Shown here in pieces: positions 17,026-28,189 of a stretch of DNA of 64,000 bases. The translations under genes and the position numbers were made by a program. The DNA is from Dermatophagoides farinae (taxonomy: Eukaryota; Arthropoda; Arachnida; Sarcoptiformes; Pyroglyphidae). The stretch lies in contig NC_134680.1 of the NCBI RefSeq assembly GCF_024713945.1, forward strand, positions 5,701,501 through 5,765,500, given 5' to 3'. Numbering within the stretch: the stretch's first letter is position 1; each line of letters begins with the position of its first letter. The notes beneath the pieces are model-generated. The model did not search any database. It had not been told where the DNA came from and worked only from the letters and a program-made list of their open reading frames with translations.

Positions 17026-17488
17026 TAGGAAATGATGATTCGAATATAAATGAATAATCGATTGTTGGACGAAACAATCGATAGATTTTATTATTTTTAT
17101 ATAACAAATAAATAAATATATGTTTTTTATTCAAATCCAAAAAAAAAAAAATTTTTTTCATATTAAAAGAAATTTTCCATCAAAACACAATCATCGATTA
17201 TTGATTTGCAAACATTAGATTAAAAATTTTTTTCCCTCATGCATAGAAAATAAAAAACGGAGATCATCATCATCATCATCATCAATTGTAATTGTCACTA
17301 AGTCATCGTCAAGTTATCAGGAAATTATATTTTATTATTATCATCTCTAAACACAGACACATTTGGCAATGTTGTGTGTTTGATTGTGATGTGTATTGCT
17401 CTTGTTCAATATATGATGACCCATACAGTAGTATCAACGAACGATATTCATTCATTTACAAATGATAATTATAAATGAAAAAGTTTTG
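17026..17488. other. intergenic
   Basis: Holds possible AATAAA polyadenylation signals near 17106-17114, poly-A/poly-T and an ATC repeat. Nothing else is supported before the ferritin TATA box. Confidence 0.5.
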
Positions 17489-17496
17489 TATAAATA
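17489..17496 (+). promoter_or_regulatory. TATA box of the ferritin gene
   Basis: TATAAATA lies 85-92 bp upstream of the ferritin ATG. No CAGTGN iron-responsive-element loop is seen between it and the start codon, so the usual translational control by iron regulatory protein is not evident in this leader. Confidence 0.55.
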
Positions 17497-17580
17497 CCAG
17501 TTTGGATTTGAACGATTAGTTTTTTTTTTATTTTAAAAATTTACAACACTGAAGAGAAAAAACAAAACTTCGAACAAAAC

Positions 17581-18191
17581 ATGATGGCTGGCCAATCATC
17601 AAAAATTCGAATGAATTTTCATCAAGATTGTGAAAATGGTATTAATAGATTGATCAATCTTGGTAAGTTGATAATATAACACCACATATTTATATATATC
17701 ATCATCATTATTTAATTCGATTGATCCCAATGAATATAGAATTGTATGCATCCTATACATATCAACAAATGGCCAATCATTTTAATCGTGATGATGTAGC
17801 ATTATTGGGATTTGAAAAATTTTTCAATGAATCATCCCAACAACATCGTAAACATTATGAACATTTTATACAATTACAAAATCAACGTGGTGGCCATATT
17901 GTTTTGGATGATATACAAAAACCAATTGAACATCGTTGGTCATCCGGATTGGAAGCAATGAATGCAGCAATGGAATTGGAAAAAACAATGAATCAATCAT
18001 TGTTGGATCTACATAGTTTAGCATCAAAACATAATGATCCACATTTTGCCGATTTTATTGAATCACATTATCTCGATGAACAAGTTGAAGTGATTAAAAA
18101 ATTATCTACATTCATAACCAATTTGGAACGTTGTGGTGGTACTGGAATTGGTGAATATTTTTTCGATCATTATACATTACAACAATCATAA
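17581..18191 (+). CDS. ferritin, heavy-chain-like, cytosolic
   Basis: Exons 17581..17662 and 17740..18191 give 177 aa. It aligns end to end with animal H-ferritin: NLELYASYTYQQM, NRDDVAL, LQNQRGG, LEKTMNQSLLDLH and HYLDEQVEVIK. There is no signal peptide, so it is the cytosolic rather than the secreted insect form. Ferroxidase-site residues by human numbering: Glu27 (res. 28), Tyr34 (35), His65 (66), Glu107 (108) and Gln141 (142) are present, but Glu61-Glu62 are replaced by Gln62-His63 in an ungapped stretch. Glu62 bridges the two irons in H-chains, so oxidation chemistry may be altered. Family assignment is secure; the activity change is inferred. Confidence 0.93.
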
Positions 18192-18338
18192 TCAATTGAA
18201 ATTCGTAATCATAAATCATAAAAACTTTAAATGTTTTTTAGTCAAAAAAAAAAAACAAAATAATACTTTATTTCATTTGAAATTTTCATTAAAAAAAAAA
18301 TGTTGACATATCTTCAATCTTTAAATTGACTGAGAAAA

Positions 18339-20877
18339 TTAATCCATCACATCATCATCATTTTCACTTGATGATGATGAATCATCGTATAAACAATTGG
18401 AAAATTTTTTCTTTGATTTTGTTGTTGATGAAAATGATTCAATTGGTGTAATCGTTGTTGTTGTTGTCGATGATGATGATGATAATGCTGATGCTTTTTT
18501 CAGTGATTTTAACGTTGATGATAATGTCAATGATGGTGATGATGATGATGATGTTGATGATAAAGTTTGATTCTCATTCCATTCGATTGTTTTACGTGAA
18601 TCATCATCATCATTATTATTATCCAATTTTCTTTTTTTCACTTTTTTCATTTCTTTTTCATTCTTGATTTCTGACAATTCCAACATTTCATCGGTAGTAG
18701 CAGTTATTGTTCCAGCTTTATTAAATTCTTTCATCTCTTTTTTACTTGGTAAGGTTCCATCCTGTTTTTTTTTGATAATTAATAATTATAATAATTAATA
18801 GATAATTATGAATTGAAACAATGAACAACAAACCTTTTTAAAACGATTAAATAATTTTTCAAACATTTCACATTTACTTGATTGTAATTGTAAATAATAT
18901 TGTTTCTGTTCCACTGACATTTGTTTCCATTGTTCGGATGCATAACGCATTCGTTCCTGTGTTGTTTTATTAATCATTGTTGATAATATTGAACTACAAT
19001 ATGTTGTAAAACCACAACGACGTGGTTTACGAAGGCCAGTTTGTAGAAAAAATTCCGATTCTTTAACATCTTTAAATTTAATATCTTTTGATGATTCTTT
19101 TCTTCTTGTTGCTGTCGTTGTTGTTGTTGATGATTTTTTTGTCTTCGTATTTGATGGTAAAAAATCTTGCATTGATTCAGCTACTTCAAGATATTCAGTT
19201 TTTTGTATTGCTGGCATTGATGACCATTGTTCATTTATCATATCCATTAATTCAGCATTCGTTTTATCGCTATAAATTGGTTTTAACCGTTGCATTTCAT
19301 TCATTTGATATGCAATCATTGCTGTCTGATCGATAGCAGCAGTTTTTTTCTGCATTTCTTTGGCTAACGATACAATCGATGATGTTGGCATAAATTGTTT
19401 ATTCGATGAAAAAATATTCTTTTCACTTGGTAATTTAAAATGTCCTTGTTCAATAAGTAGCTGTTTTTTCTCATCATCCGGTAATGTATGGACGTATTCA
19501 TCAAATTTTCTTATATATTCACTCATCATATTCTGTGCATCTTCATTATATTTTGATCGTTCCTCAATGGTCATCTCTTTCCATCGTTTAGCAACAAGTA
19601 CCATTTTTTCTTTAGATGGAACATCTTTGAATTCTTTAAGCATTATCTGTGAGAATAGCATATAACCAGAATTTGGTGGCCTCATTGGCATTCCTTGATA
19701 ACGACGTCGTAATTCTTGTTCATTTTTTGTCAATAATGGTTTCATTATGACCGGTGCTGTATATGTTGGATTAGCAGCCATAAATTCCTCCAATTCTTGA
19801 TTATAACGTTCTTGATCTTTAAGTGATTTTTTAATAAATTTATAATGTTTTTTTTCACTTATATTATTCCATTGTTCACGTATTCGATCCTGTATGGCTT
19901 TTGGATCTTCATCCGTATCTGTTGGTATTTTCTTCATCTTAGATAATCGATACAATTGAAATGGTGTACGTGGTTTTTCCGGGCCAATTTTCTCACCAGT
20001 TCGCATACGTTGAGAAAACAATTCCGGATATTTTGTACGAAATTGTATCATTTGTTCACGATATTTAATAAGATCTTCTTCATAATCACGACGATATTTG
20101 GCTCGTTTTTTATCGGATAATTTGGCAAATTTTGTGGATAAAATTTTCGCCAATTCAGCCACAGATTTATTTGGATATTGTTGTTGTAGTTTTGGACGTT
20201 TTTCTAAAAAATATCGTAAAAATAATGAACATGGTTTTTTCGGTCGATTAGGATGATTTAAATGTCGTTTATTTGTCCATTCGAATGCATCGCCAAGCAT
20301 TTCGGTTAATGTTCGATATTTTCGTAATCCATTTATAATATTCACTGCACATTCTTTACATTCATTTGCATCGAAATGTTTGAATTTTACTTGATCCCAA
20401 TTGATTGTCTTTTCCAATGTTGTTGAATATTTTGTCAAATCATTTTGTGGTAAACATTTTTTTATATTTTCCAATAAAGTTTTCAAATCATTTGTTGACC
20501 AACGATTATCAAAATTATCTGTAAATAAAATGATCAAAGTAAAAGTAAAAAATTTGAACATAGATACAAAAAAAACCAAACAAGAAAATATAATTACCAG
20601 TAATGACAGTATCATTTGACAATTCAAGCAATTCAGTTTCAACAACACCATTATTAACACCATCATTCATAATCATCATCATCATAGACATTTCATCATT
20701 ATCATCATTATTATCCGATTTATAATTCGCTAATGTTGTCATCGAGTTATCATCAGTTTCATCACTATTCAATTTGGATTTTTTACGTTTTTTCTTCGTA
20801 TTCATCGATGAATCAGATGATTTGTTTGCATCCGAATCGAGAATTTCTTCTTTTATCGTTTTTTGTTGTTGTTCCAT
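18339..20877 (-). CDS. UBTF: UBF-type nucleolar HMG-box transcription factor
   Basis: Exons 20877..20598, 20518..18834 and 18761..18339 give 795 aa with exact phase closure. After an acidic/basic N-terminus with KKKRKKSK, residues about 100-170 match the UBF dimerisation region (RWSTNDLKTLLENIKKCLP, then NGLRKYRTLTEML). Several HMG boxes follow: HPNRPKKPCSLFLRYFLEK at about 185, EKPRTPFQLYRLSK at about 265, a box with RPPNSGYMLFSQIM, and more degenerate repeats including LRKPRRCGFTTYC. The tail is Ser/Asp-rich and basic, unlike the long acidic tail of vertebrates. UBF organises rDNA chromatin and assists RNA polymerase I. An E-box palindrome lies about 345 bp upstream. Confidence 0.85.
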
Positions 20878-21382
20878 TTATGAAATCAATAAGGATTCTG
20901 ATGAATAATAATAAATGAAAAAAAAAGACAAATGATGATGTAACACATTCAATGAAAAAAAAATCCAATATGCTTGTAAGCGTAATGAAACGAAATGAGT
21001 AAGCACATCAGAAACACATGCAACCGTCGTTTTACGTTAACCGTACTTGCTCGCAAAAAAATCCGCATTACAATGTTACCTTTTTTATTTCATTCCTTTT
21101 CTTTGGCTATTAGCTAAGTATTAAAGCTAATCATTCGGCTTCAACATTAATGCTTACCGCTGCCTCCATACATCGATATGAGCTAAACATACACACATAA
21201 TGTATATATGTTGGAATCCAATGGTCACGTGACCATATGGATATCATCAAGAATTTTTTATTTTATTTCACAATCTAATCACTAATGGATAAGAATTACA
21301 AAAATTTTAAATCGATTATTATCAAAAGAAAAATTGATTTAGAAATTTATGGGAAAAGAAGAGAATTGTGATGTAGATATTA
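20878..21382. other. UBTF upstream region
   Basis: Non-repetitive, relatively GC-balanced DNA (for example around 21020-21180) between the UBTF start and the 3' end of the next minus-strand gene. It contains the bHLH-Zip palindrome at 21221-21236. No coding frame is seen. Confidence 0.5.
21221..21236. promoter_or_regulatory. 16-bp E-box palindrome (TCACGTGA core)
   Basis: ATGGTCACGTGACCAT is a perfect palindrome containing GTCACGTGAC, the preferred site of bHLH-Zip factors (Myc/Max, USF, TFEB/MITF). It lies about 345 bp upstream of the UBTF-like start codon. Binding is inferred. Confidence 0.45.
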
Positions 21383-22051
21383 TTATTCTGTTGTAATAAA
21401 ACTGGCATAAATTTGATCAATTTCATCTTTCATCAATTCCAATTGTTCATTTTCATTACGAATATTTTCAATTTTTGTTTGTAATCGTTTATTCTTTTCA
21501 TCCATTTGTATCAATGTTTCAAATGTGGTTCGTAATTCAATCATATGATAATGGTATCGATCTTGATCATTATTTTCAAATTCCAAATTCGATACTGTCA
21601 TCCATTTTAACATTTTGGATTTATGGAACTCATCATCATCATCATCATCATTAGATTTATTATCGTCAACATTATTATGATGATCATCACTATTATCATC
21701 GTGAATAACAACAGTAGTATTGGATGTTGATGATTTTCGTTTTTCATTAACAGCAGTCGTTGATTTTTTGATTTTCGCATTTTGACCATTTTCTTTATCA
21801 TGATTTTGATTCGAAGTTTGTTCATCATTTTTCAATGTTGTTGTTTTAAACATTTTGTTGTTGCTATCCTCATGATCATCATCATGGCCATGATTTTCGT
21901 CATTGTTTTTGTTATTGATAACAATCGATTGTTTAAGATTTAAATTTGTTTGTTTAATTGAATGATGATGATCGTCAATACGATTAATGTCGATAACTCT
22001 GCCAAATGATCTAGATGATGATGATTTATTATTTCGTCGATAATCAGCCAT
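21383..22051 (-). CDS. uncharacterised protein with C-terminal coiled coil
   Basis: Single-exon 222-aa frame; the first ATG (MADYRRNNKSS) is at 22051. The N-terminal two thirds is Asn/Asp/His/Lys-rich low complexity with a short basic motif (KRKSS). The last 70 residues form a convincing coiled coil (MDEKNKRLQTKIENIRNENE). No domain family is recognised. It is transcribed divergently from eIF2A with about 470 bp between start codons, so a shared promoter is likely. Confidence 0.55.
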   Translation of the reverse strand: MADYRRNNKSSSSRSFGRVIDINRIDDHHHSIKQTNLNLKQSIVINNKNNDENHGHDDDHEDSNNKMFKTTTLKNDEQTSNQNHDKENGQNAKIKKSTTAVNEKRKSSTSNTTVVIHDDNSDDHHNNVDDNKSNDDDDDDEFHKSKMLKWMTVSNLEFENNDQDRYHYHMIELRTTFETLIQMDEKNKRLQTKIENIRNENEQLELMKDEIDQIYASFITTE

Positions 22052-22522
22052 GTTGCTTGATGTATATTGATAATAAGATGAACAAACAATCAATGTATTC
22101 AAACAGTTTGTTTTTGATAATTTTGTAGTTTACTGTTCGACTTGAATAACATGTGACCTCATGAGACAAATGCTGAAATGAATGAGAATTTCGCGGTATC
22201 AAATACGAAACGTACTTTATGTACGGTAATTTCGAACACATGTGTGGTGTGGCATGCAGCATCGTCATCACGTATTTGATTTTATCGAATGAATTCATTC
22301 AATCATTGGATTGGATTCGTGTTGGTCGGTTGTTTTGTTTATTTGTAAAGGATCGAAAGGTTATTATTTATCTGATTGGATCACCAAATGGATCCATTCC
22401 AACGTTAATTTTGGAACTTTTAGTTCCTTGTCAATTGCTTTTCATTAAAATTGTGATATTTGTCAAATCATCATACTCTAACGAAATCTGACCAATTAAC
22501 AAAAAAAAAAAAAAAATAAAAT
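22052..22522. other. probable bidirectional promoter
   Basis: Non-repetitive stretch between the divergent starts at 22051 (minus) and 22523 (plus). Nothing coding is supported. A/T tracts sit just before the eIF2A ATG. Confidence 0.45.
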
Positions 22523-24266
22523 ATGGCTGTTGCGGCCAAATTTATTGTACACGATTCTAATGGCCTTCATGTTTGGTCGACCGATGGTCCAAATGAAAGC
22601 GCTGATTTATTGAAAACATTAGATACTGGTGGTCAAAAACCATTGAATCTACTGCCATCACCAGATGGCCAATATTTGGCCATCATATTCAAGGATTGTG
22701 TACGTGTTTTTGTTCACGATCAAATGGATAAACCAACATTGGAATTCATGATTGAAAGTGTTAAACATGTTGAATTCTCGCCCAAATCGACAATGATCAT
22801 GTTGTTTGCTCCGTTGGCTCAACAGAATCCATCGCCCAATCTAAAAGTGTTTGATCTGACAAAAAATGGCCAATTAAATCATGGTATATTCCATCATTGT
22901 TTTCAATTTGTTTGAATGAAATTTTTTTTTAATAATTTATCATATCATAAATTTAGAATGGACAACGAAAAAACGTGAATTAGTTCAATGGTCTGCCGAT
23001 GAATCTATTGCCCATCGTCAATGTGGATCGGAAATCCTATTCTTCGAGAATAATGATTTCAATCGTTGTGTGCAAAAAATTTCAGAACCAAAATTAACTA
23101 CATATGGCTTTACAACAAACAAAGCTGGCTGTAGTTTTGTTGCCATTTACATAAAAGGCCAAAAAGGTTCGCCAAGTATGATACGAATTCATGGATTTCC
23201 ACATTTGGATAATGCTATTGTTTCGAAAAGTTTCTACAAAGTCGATACGGTCGATATTAAATGGAATCCAAAAGGTTTGATTATTCAAAAGTAAATTTTA
23301 TTTTTAATCTTTGGTGTAAAAAAATTTTAATATTCAGGTGATGCTATTTTGGCCATGACTTCGACCGATTATGATTCAAGTGGTCAAAGTTATTATGGTG
23401 AAACTATGCTACATTTCATGGATCTTCGTGGTGAAACATCGACCATCGTTGGGAAAAAAGAGGGTACTGTATCAGCGGCTGAATGGTTACCAAACAATGA
23501 TGGATTCATCGTCATCCAGGGTAAAATGCCTGCTCTTGTAACTTGGTATTCAAATCGTGCTGAACCAATGTTTTCATTTGGTGAATTACCCGTCAACGGT
23601 ATACAAGTGAATCCATTCGGTACATTACTGGCTTTAACCGGATTTGGGAATCTTTCCGGAAATGTTTATGTTTGGAATCTAAAAACAAAATCATTGATTT
23701 CGAATTTCAAAGCTGTCGATACAACATGTTATAGCTGGCTAGCCGATGGCATCCATATGATTACTGCCACGCATTATGATCGATTAAAAGTGGCCAATGG
23801 TTTCAAAGTTTGGAATTATCTTGGTTCAATGATCCATCAACAAGATTGTATTGATGATAGCCAAATTCAGCTTTATCGAATTTTTCCATTCGATCCTGCC
23901 GGTCGATTCGATGAACCATCATTACAGGCAGGTATCAAAGGCAAAATTCTCTGTGAAGAACCGGTCCATAAATACGTTCCACCAAGCTTGCGTAACAAAC
24001 AATCACAATCCTCAAGATTGATCAAGCCACCACCGCCAAAACCATCAATAAAATCATTGCATCAACAATCAAAAACAGTGGCCGATAAAGATCCACAAGC
24101 TATAAAAGCAAAAAAATTGAAAAATCTAAACAAAAAACTACAACAGATTGAACATTTAAAGAAATTACAAGATGAAGGTAAACAGCTTGAAAAGAATCAA
24201 CTTGGTAAAATCGAAAAATTGGATGAGATAATCAAAGAAATTGAAATGTTGAAAATGGAAGCCTAA
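22523..24266 (+). CDS. EIF2A: eukaryotic translation initiation factor 2A
   Basis: Exons 22523..22883, 22957..23274 and 23338..24266 give 535 aa with exact phase closure. WD-type beta-propeller repeats cover about residues 1-400, with family-specific stretches such as DYDSSGQSYYGET, NPFGTLLALTGFGNLSGN, MITATHYDRLKVANGFKVW and YVPPSLRNK. The C-terminus is a Lys-rich coiled coil (GKQLEKNQLGKIEKLDEI), as in animal eIF2A. This factor is a non-canonical Met-tRNAi carrier used in stress and alternative initiation; it is distinct from eIF2-alpha. Length is close to the usual 580 aa. It is divergently arranged with a coiled-coil gene. Confidence 0.93.
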
Positions 24267-25389
24267 AAAAAATGAATAGTTTGTTCTCCTAATTGTTATA
24301 AAAAAAAATAGGATAAACAATCAAGGTCAATGTTGTAAAATCTTATGATTTCAACAATCTTATGATTTTAAGAATAAAATGAAACAAAAAATGATCGATA
24401 CTAGATTTTGCCGGTTAAAAGATAATCATAATAATAACAATTTTTTTTTCTTTATTTTCATTGTCATCATTCTTGTAACAATTATCATCGTTATCATCAA
24501 CATTGAATCGATCTTAACATTTTCAACATTCATGTCAATTGAGAAAATGAAAACGAAATGAAAATGTAAAATTATCGATCAAATGTCTATGCTTTTGTCG
24601 ATCATTGTATTGTTTGACTGTAGTTGGGGGTTTACATTGATATATGACATTGAATGAATGAATGAATGAATGTGTTTGGTGTTGGTTTTTTTTCCCAGGT
24701 AAGCACGATATACCCATTTATTTGATGATATAATCATCATCGTTAGAAATGAAAACAACAAAGAAACGGTACAAATATAATTTGGTTTGTTTTTTTTTCT
24801 TCAACACACACACACACAAGATGATAGATGACTTCATCGACATTGACAACGAAACTTTTATGAAAAAAAAAAATTTAGAACTGAAATTTCAATTTTTTTC
24901 AAGAAATAACAAAAAAAAAAATAGTTCGTTTGTTGGTCGGCGTTTTTTTTTTTCGTTTTACCTGCCATGGTTTCCAAGACATTGTCTTGTTTCTGTTTGA
25001 TAATTCAATTCGTAAGAAAAAACCGAAAAAAAAATGAAAATGACTTTTCTATACTCACCCACCATTAAATCATTCATCACTAAATTGGTTTGTATGTATA
25101 ATATGTACAATTGTAGTTGTAGTTGATCATAGTCTAGTGCGGTTCATATTATATTTTTTTTCTTAAAAATTTTAATGTGAAATTTGAAAACAAAAACGAA
25201 AGAAAAATTTTCAATCCAATTTTTTTTTGTCCACCTAGATTCGATTGATGATGGCTAACCATCACCGAAGCAATCATTGTTGTGTGATGTGTTTTTAATT
25301 GATTGATTGATTGATGAAAAAACAATTGACATCCTTAATATTTTTCTAATTTTTTTCCCCATTCTTTGATTTTATTCACAAAAAAAATA
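24267..25389. other. intergenic, no gene seen
   Basis: 3' flank of eIF2A (AATAAA-like signal near 24373) followed by simple sequence, GAAT and CA repeats and poly-A/T. The short frames present are repeat translations. Confidence 0.5.
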
Positions 25390-26448
25390 ATGCCATCATT
25401 GATGATATTAGCATCATCATCATCATCATCATCATTTATGGCCACAACAATATCGATACAAAATTTAATTATTATATCGATAATGATGGGAATGATAAAT
25501 GCCCAACAACAACAACAACAATCTGCCTCATCAATACCGATGATGATGCAAACATTCGATGCAACATGGGATGCATTGAAATGTGCAATGAAAATATCTT
25601 TGATACAGATGGCCAAATATCATAATAATCAAATGTCTTGCTGTGGTCTTTGGATAGTAAAATGGTTTATAAAATCATCTGCTGAAGAATATTGTGAAAG
25701 ACCGGATGGTGCAAAACAAATATTCGATCAATATATAAATGGTGATCTTATTTATAATCAAATGGTACGATCAGTATTAGGTGATCCAGATTTAAGTTGT
25801 GATCCATATCCAGAAGGTTCATCAGCTTGTACACGTTTATGGATTATATTAATATTATTGATTGTAATTGGTATTGTATCCATGTATCTAATTATAATGT
25901 GGTGTTGTTGTGTTACTTGTTTTTGGTGTAGAACACGAAAAGAAAATCGTCGTTTACGTGCAAGAATATTGGGTATTGATGGTCCAGAAGAATCATCAAC
26001 AATGACATCGGTATCGACAACTAATCTAATTGATAGTAGTAGCAATAATAATATTAAACAACAACAACAACAACGAGATGATAAAAATAAACAAAAATCA
26101 TCAACAACAAATGTATCGATGAATATTCAATCGGCACCATTAAATCAGAATCCATTACATGAACAAATGCATTCAATGAATAATAATCATAATCAACAAC
26201 AACAACAACAACAGAAAACAGCGAATGGTTTTCTTGCACTAAATGCATATACAAGACCATTACAGATTGGTAATAATGATAATTCATCGGATAAAATACC
26301 GATACCAATCGATGATGATGATGATCTTATAGTGACAGGTGATTCAAATAATAATAATAATGAAAATCTACACACTTTCAATGATGGTAATAATAATGGT
26401 GATGATATTGGAAATAGAACAAATCAATCTGATGATCTTAAAATGTAG
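25390..26448 (+). CDS. single-pass membrane protein with Cys-containing ectodomain
   Basis: Single-exon 352-aa frame from ATG 25390 (MPSLMILASS). An N-terminal hydrophobic segment (about 20-45) acts as signal peptide. A short ectodomain of about 110 residues has paired cysteines (MSCCGLWIVKWF, EEYCERPDG, LSCDPYP, SSACTR). A TM helix (LWIILILLIVIGIVSMYLII) is followed at once by a Cys cluster (CCCVTCFWC) suited to palmitoylation. The cytoplasmic tail is Gln/Asn/Asp-rich. The topology resembles type I adaptor-like proteins such as shisa, but the cysteine pattern was not matched, so no family is claimed. Confidence 0.65.
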   Translation: MPSLMILASSSSSSSFMATTISIQNLIIISIMMGMINAQQQQQQSASSIPMMMQTFDATWDALKCAMKISLIQMAKYHNNQMSCCGLWIVKWFIKSSAEEYCERPDGAKQIFDQYINGDLIYNQMVRSVLGDPDLSCDPYPEGSSACTRLWIILILLIVIGIVSMYLIIMWCCCVTCFWCRTRKENRRLRARILGIDGPEESSTMTSVSTTNLIDSSSNNNIKQQQQQRDDKNKQKSSTTNVSMNIQSAPLNQNPLHEQMHSMNNNHNQQQQQQQKTANGFLALNAYTRPLQIGNNDNSSDKIPIPIDDDDDLIVTGDSNNNNNENLHTFNDGNNNGDDIGNRTNQSDDLKM

Positions 26449-26654
26449 AAATTTTTTTTTTGTTTCGTTTTGTTTGTATTATTTTGTTGTTGTTTTTGAT
26501 AATTTAATCCAAAATAAAAATAAATGATGATGATGATGATAATTATGATTTTTAAATTTTATTATTCGAAAAAGAAATGAACTTTTTAAGTTTTAAAATA
26601 TTTGAACATTAATTTTACAACAAAAACTGATAAATAAATCGATAGAGAAATCAA

Positions 26655-27236
26655 TCAATTTCTTTTAACAAGTATTGCAATCAAATCTTTTTTACACGTT
26701 TTGTTTATGTTTGGAATGTTATCGTTATCCGAAATAAATCTAAGTTGATTATTAAGTTTCTTTAATTCCACTTTAAAGAATTCATTATAGTATTCTATAC
26801 GTTTTTTATAATATTTTAAACGAATTGGATAATATTCTGTCAGAATTTCCTCTGCAGTTTTTATATCTTTTTTTAGATTCCCATTATAATCAAAAAGCAT
26901 CATAGTTGTTGTTGACATTGATCTTTGAATTTTAAATGTTTTGTGAATACCATTGTTCAATGATTGCTGTAGATTTTCTTTAGACATTGTAATGACGAAC
27001 TTTACTGATGCATTCGTATGATATTCTTTGAAATTCTTTATGTATGGTGGATTATTTTTCAACATTGGCTCTAATATCGTTTTTTTATATGATTGAGTAG
27101 AAACACCAATAGGTAATTCAGTTATTTCGAATGTTTCTTCATCTAATATAGCAGCTTCGCCATATCGCCATATATCATGAATAGTTGTTTGTCAAGTCGT
27201 TTAATGGTTCCAGTAAATTCATCATACCATGGTATC
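26655..27236 (-). pseudogene. topoisomerase II fragment, broken paralogue
   Basis: Minus-strand sequence matches the C-terminal half of the TOP2 DNA-gate region: PWYDEFTGTIKRL, TFEITELPIG, FKEYHTNASVKFVITM, GIHKTFKIQ, ILTEYYPIRLKYYKKR and KLNNQLRF. It is cut on both sides: it begins inside the gate domain and stops at LIAILVKRN, before the C-gate coiled coil. An 8-bp tandem duplication (CGCCATAT twice, 27158-27173) shifts the frame. It lacks the intron present at the equivalent position of the topoisomerase-II-like gene at 42-44 kb, and the two proteins are only moderately similar, so this is a separate old copy rather than a recent duplicate. The region from 27065 downwards remains open for 136 codons. 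Confidence 0.8.
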
Positions 27237-27470
27237 ATCACTAATGAAAACAATAAGTGAGAATTGATGTTATAATCGATTCAACAGACTACTTACGGAT
27301 GAAAAGATTTCAAATGCTACCACATTCTCGATTCACTTTTGAATTTTTTTTTTGTTGTAGATCGCATATTCTTCTTCGTCTTTAGATCCAGATTTGAAGC
27401 GTTTCATTGCCACAATCAATGGATGGTTTTCCAGAAAAACACCAGTAGTTTTTTACAACCGTTTTCACAA
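27237..27470. repeat. duplicated block, left copy part 1 (inverted copy at about 41760-42000)
   Basis: Nearly identical, in reverse orientation, to about 41760-42000. Read on the minus strand it includes a GTAAGT ... TTAG intron-like segment and a short open stretch (HPLIVAMKRFKSGS, then KDEEEYAIYNKKKI) that faintly recalls the TOP2 region before the gate domain. That resemblance is not claimed as homology. About 0.96 kb separates this part from the tRNA-bearing part at 28430-28860; the two parts are adjacent in the right-hand copy. Confidence 0.7.
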
Positions 27471-27872
27471 ATACTGGAAAATAAATTTACAAATATGATT
27501 TTGTTGGCGTAAGAATTTTTTGATATAGACTGTAACTCTCCCAGTTGTGTTCAGATGTTGGAATTTGATTTTCAATGTATTCGGATAGCGATTGCCATCA
27601 TAATTGAGTCCATTTTTTTTTGATTTACATAGTTGTTAAGATGTTCAATGAATTTAATGTAATCGTCCAATAATTATATCTGTTAATGGATGATATCCAA
27701 TGATTTTTATTTTATTTTATTTATTATTTTTTTTTTTGTAATACAGTATGAAACTTCATATGACGCTAGTAAATATTTTTTTCATTAACGGTCATAAATT
27801 TTTCAAAAGATTTTTTTTTCTTTATTTAAAGATTCAAATATACAGTCTTTCAAAATATTCTTTTGGTTTATT

Positions 27873-27986
27873 GACATTCATTTGAAACATGCTTTGATTC
27901 AGGATGTCTTTTTAATTTAATTCAACTTTGACATTCATTTGAAACATGCTTTGATTCAGGATGTCTTTTTAATTTAATTCAACTTT
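27873..27986. repeat. 57-bp tandem duplication, two copies
   Basis: Two essentially identical 57-bp units head to tail (27873-27929 and 27930-27986), with no visible divergence. A recent local duplication. Confidence 0.85.
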
Positions 27987-28189
27987 GGCAGTTCTTCCGG
28001 TTTCGTTAAATTCGGTTCTGACGAAAGTCAGATCGTCAATTCGTGGCGTGATTTCTTTTTCTAATTTAAATATTTTCAATTCTGTAAGATATTGATCGAT
28101 GAAAACAACGTTGAACGTCCATTTCCAAAAATTTAATGATACGGTGTGATGAACGTTCCATCAGAATTTCTAAATAATGGTCTGTCATT

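Noticed and set aside
17481-17580. Iron-responsive element in the ferritin leader
   Set aside because: Searched by eye for CAGTGN with a bulged C on the transcribed strand; none found.
22219-22491. 90-codon plus-strand frame upstream of eIF2A
   Set aside because: Lies in the putative shared promoter/leader, lacks homology and precedes the conserved eIF2A start.
24535-24761. His/Ser-rich minus-strand frames after eIF2A
   Set aside because: Translations of the GAAT repeat and flanks; no start context or domain.
27237-27470. Calling the KRFKSGS...NKKKI stretch an upstream TOP2 exon
   Set aside because: Resemblance to the TOP2 segment before the gate domain is weak and the phases across the intron-like segment do not join the gate fragment.
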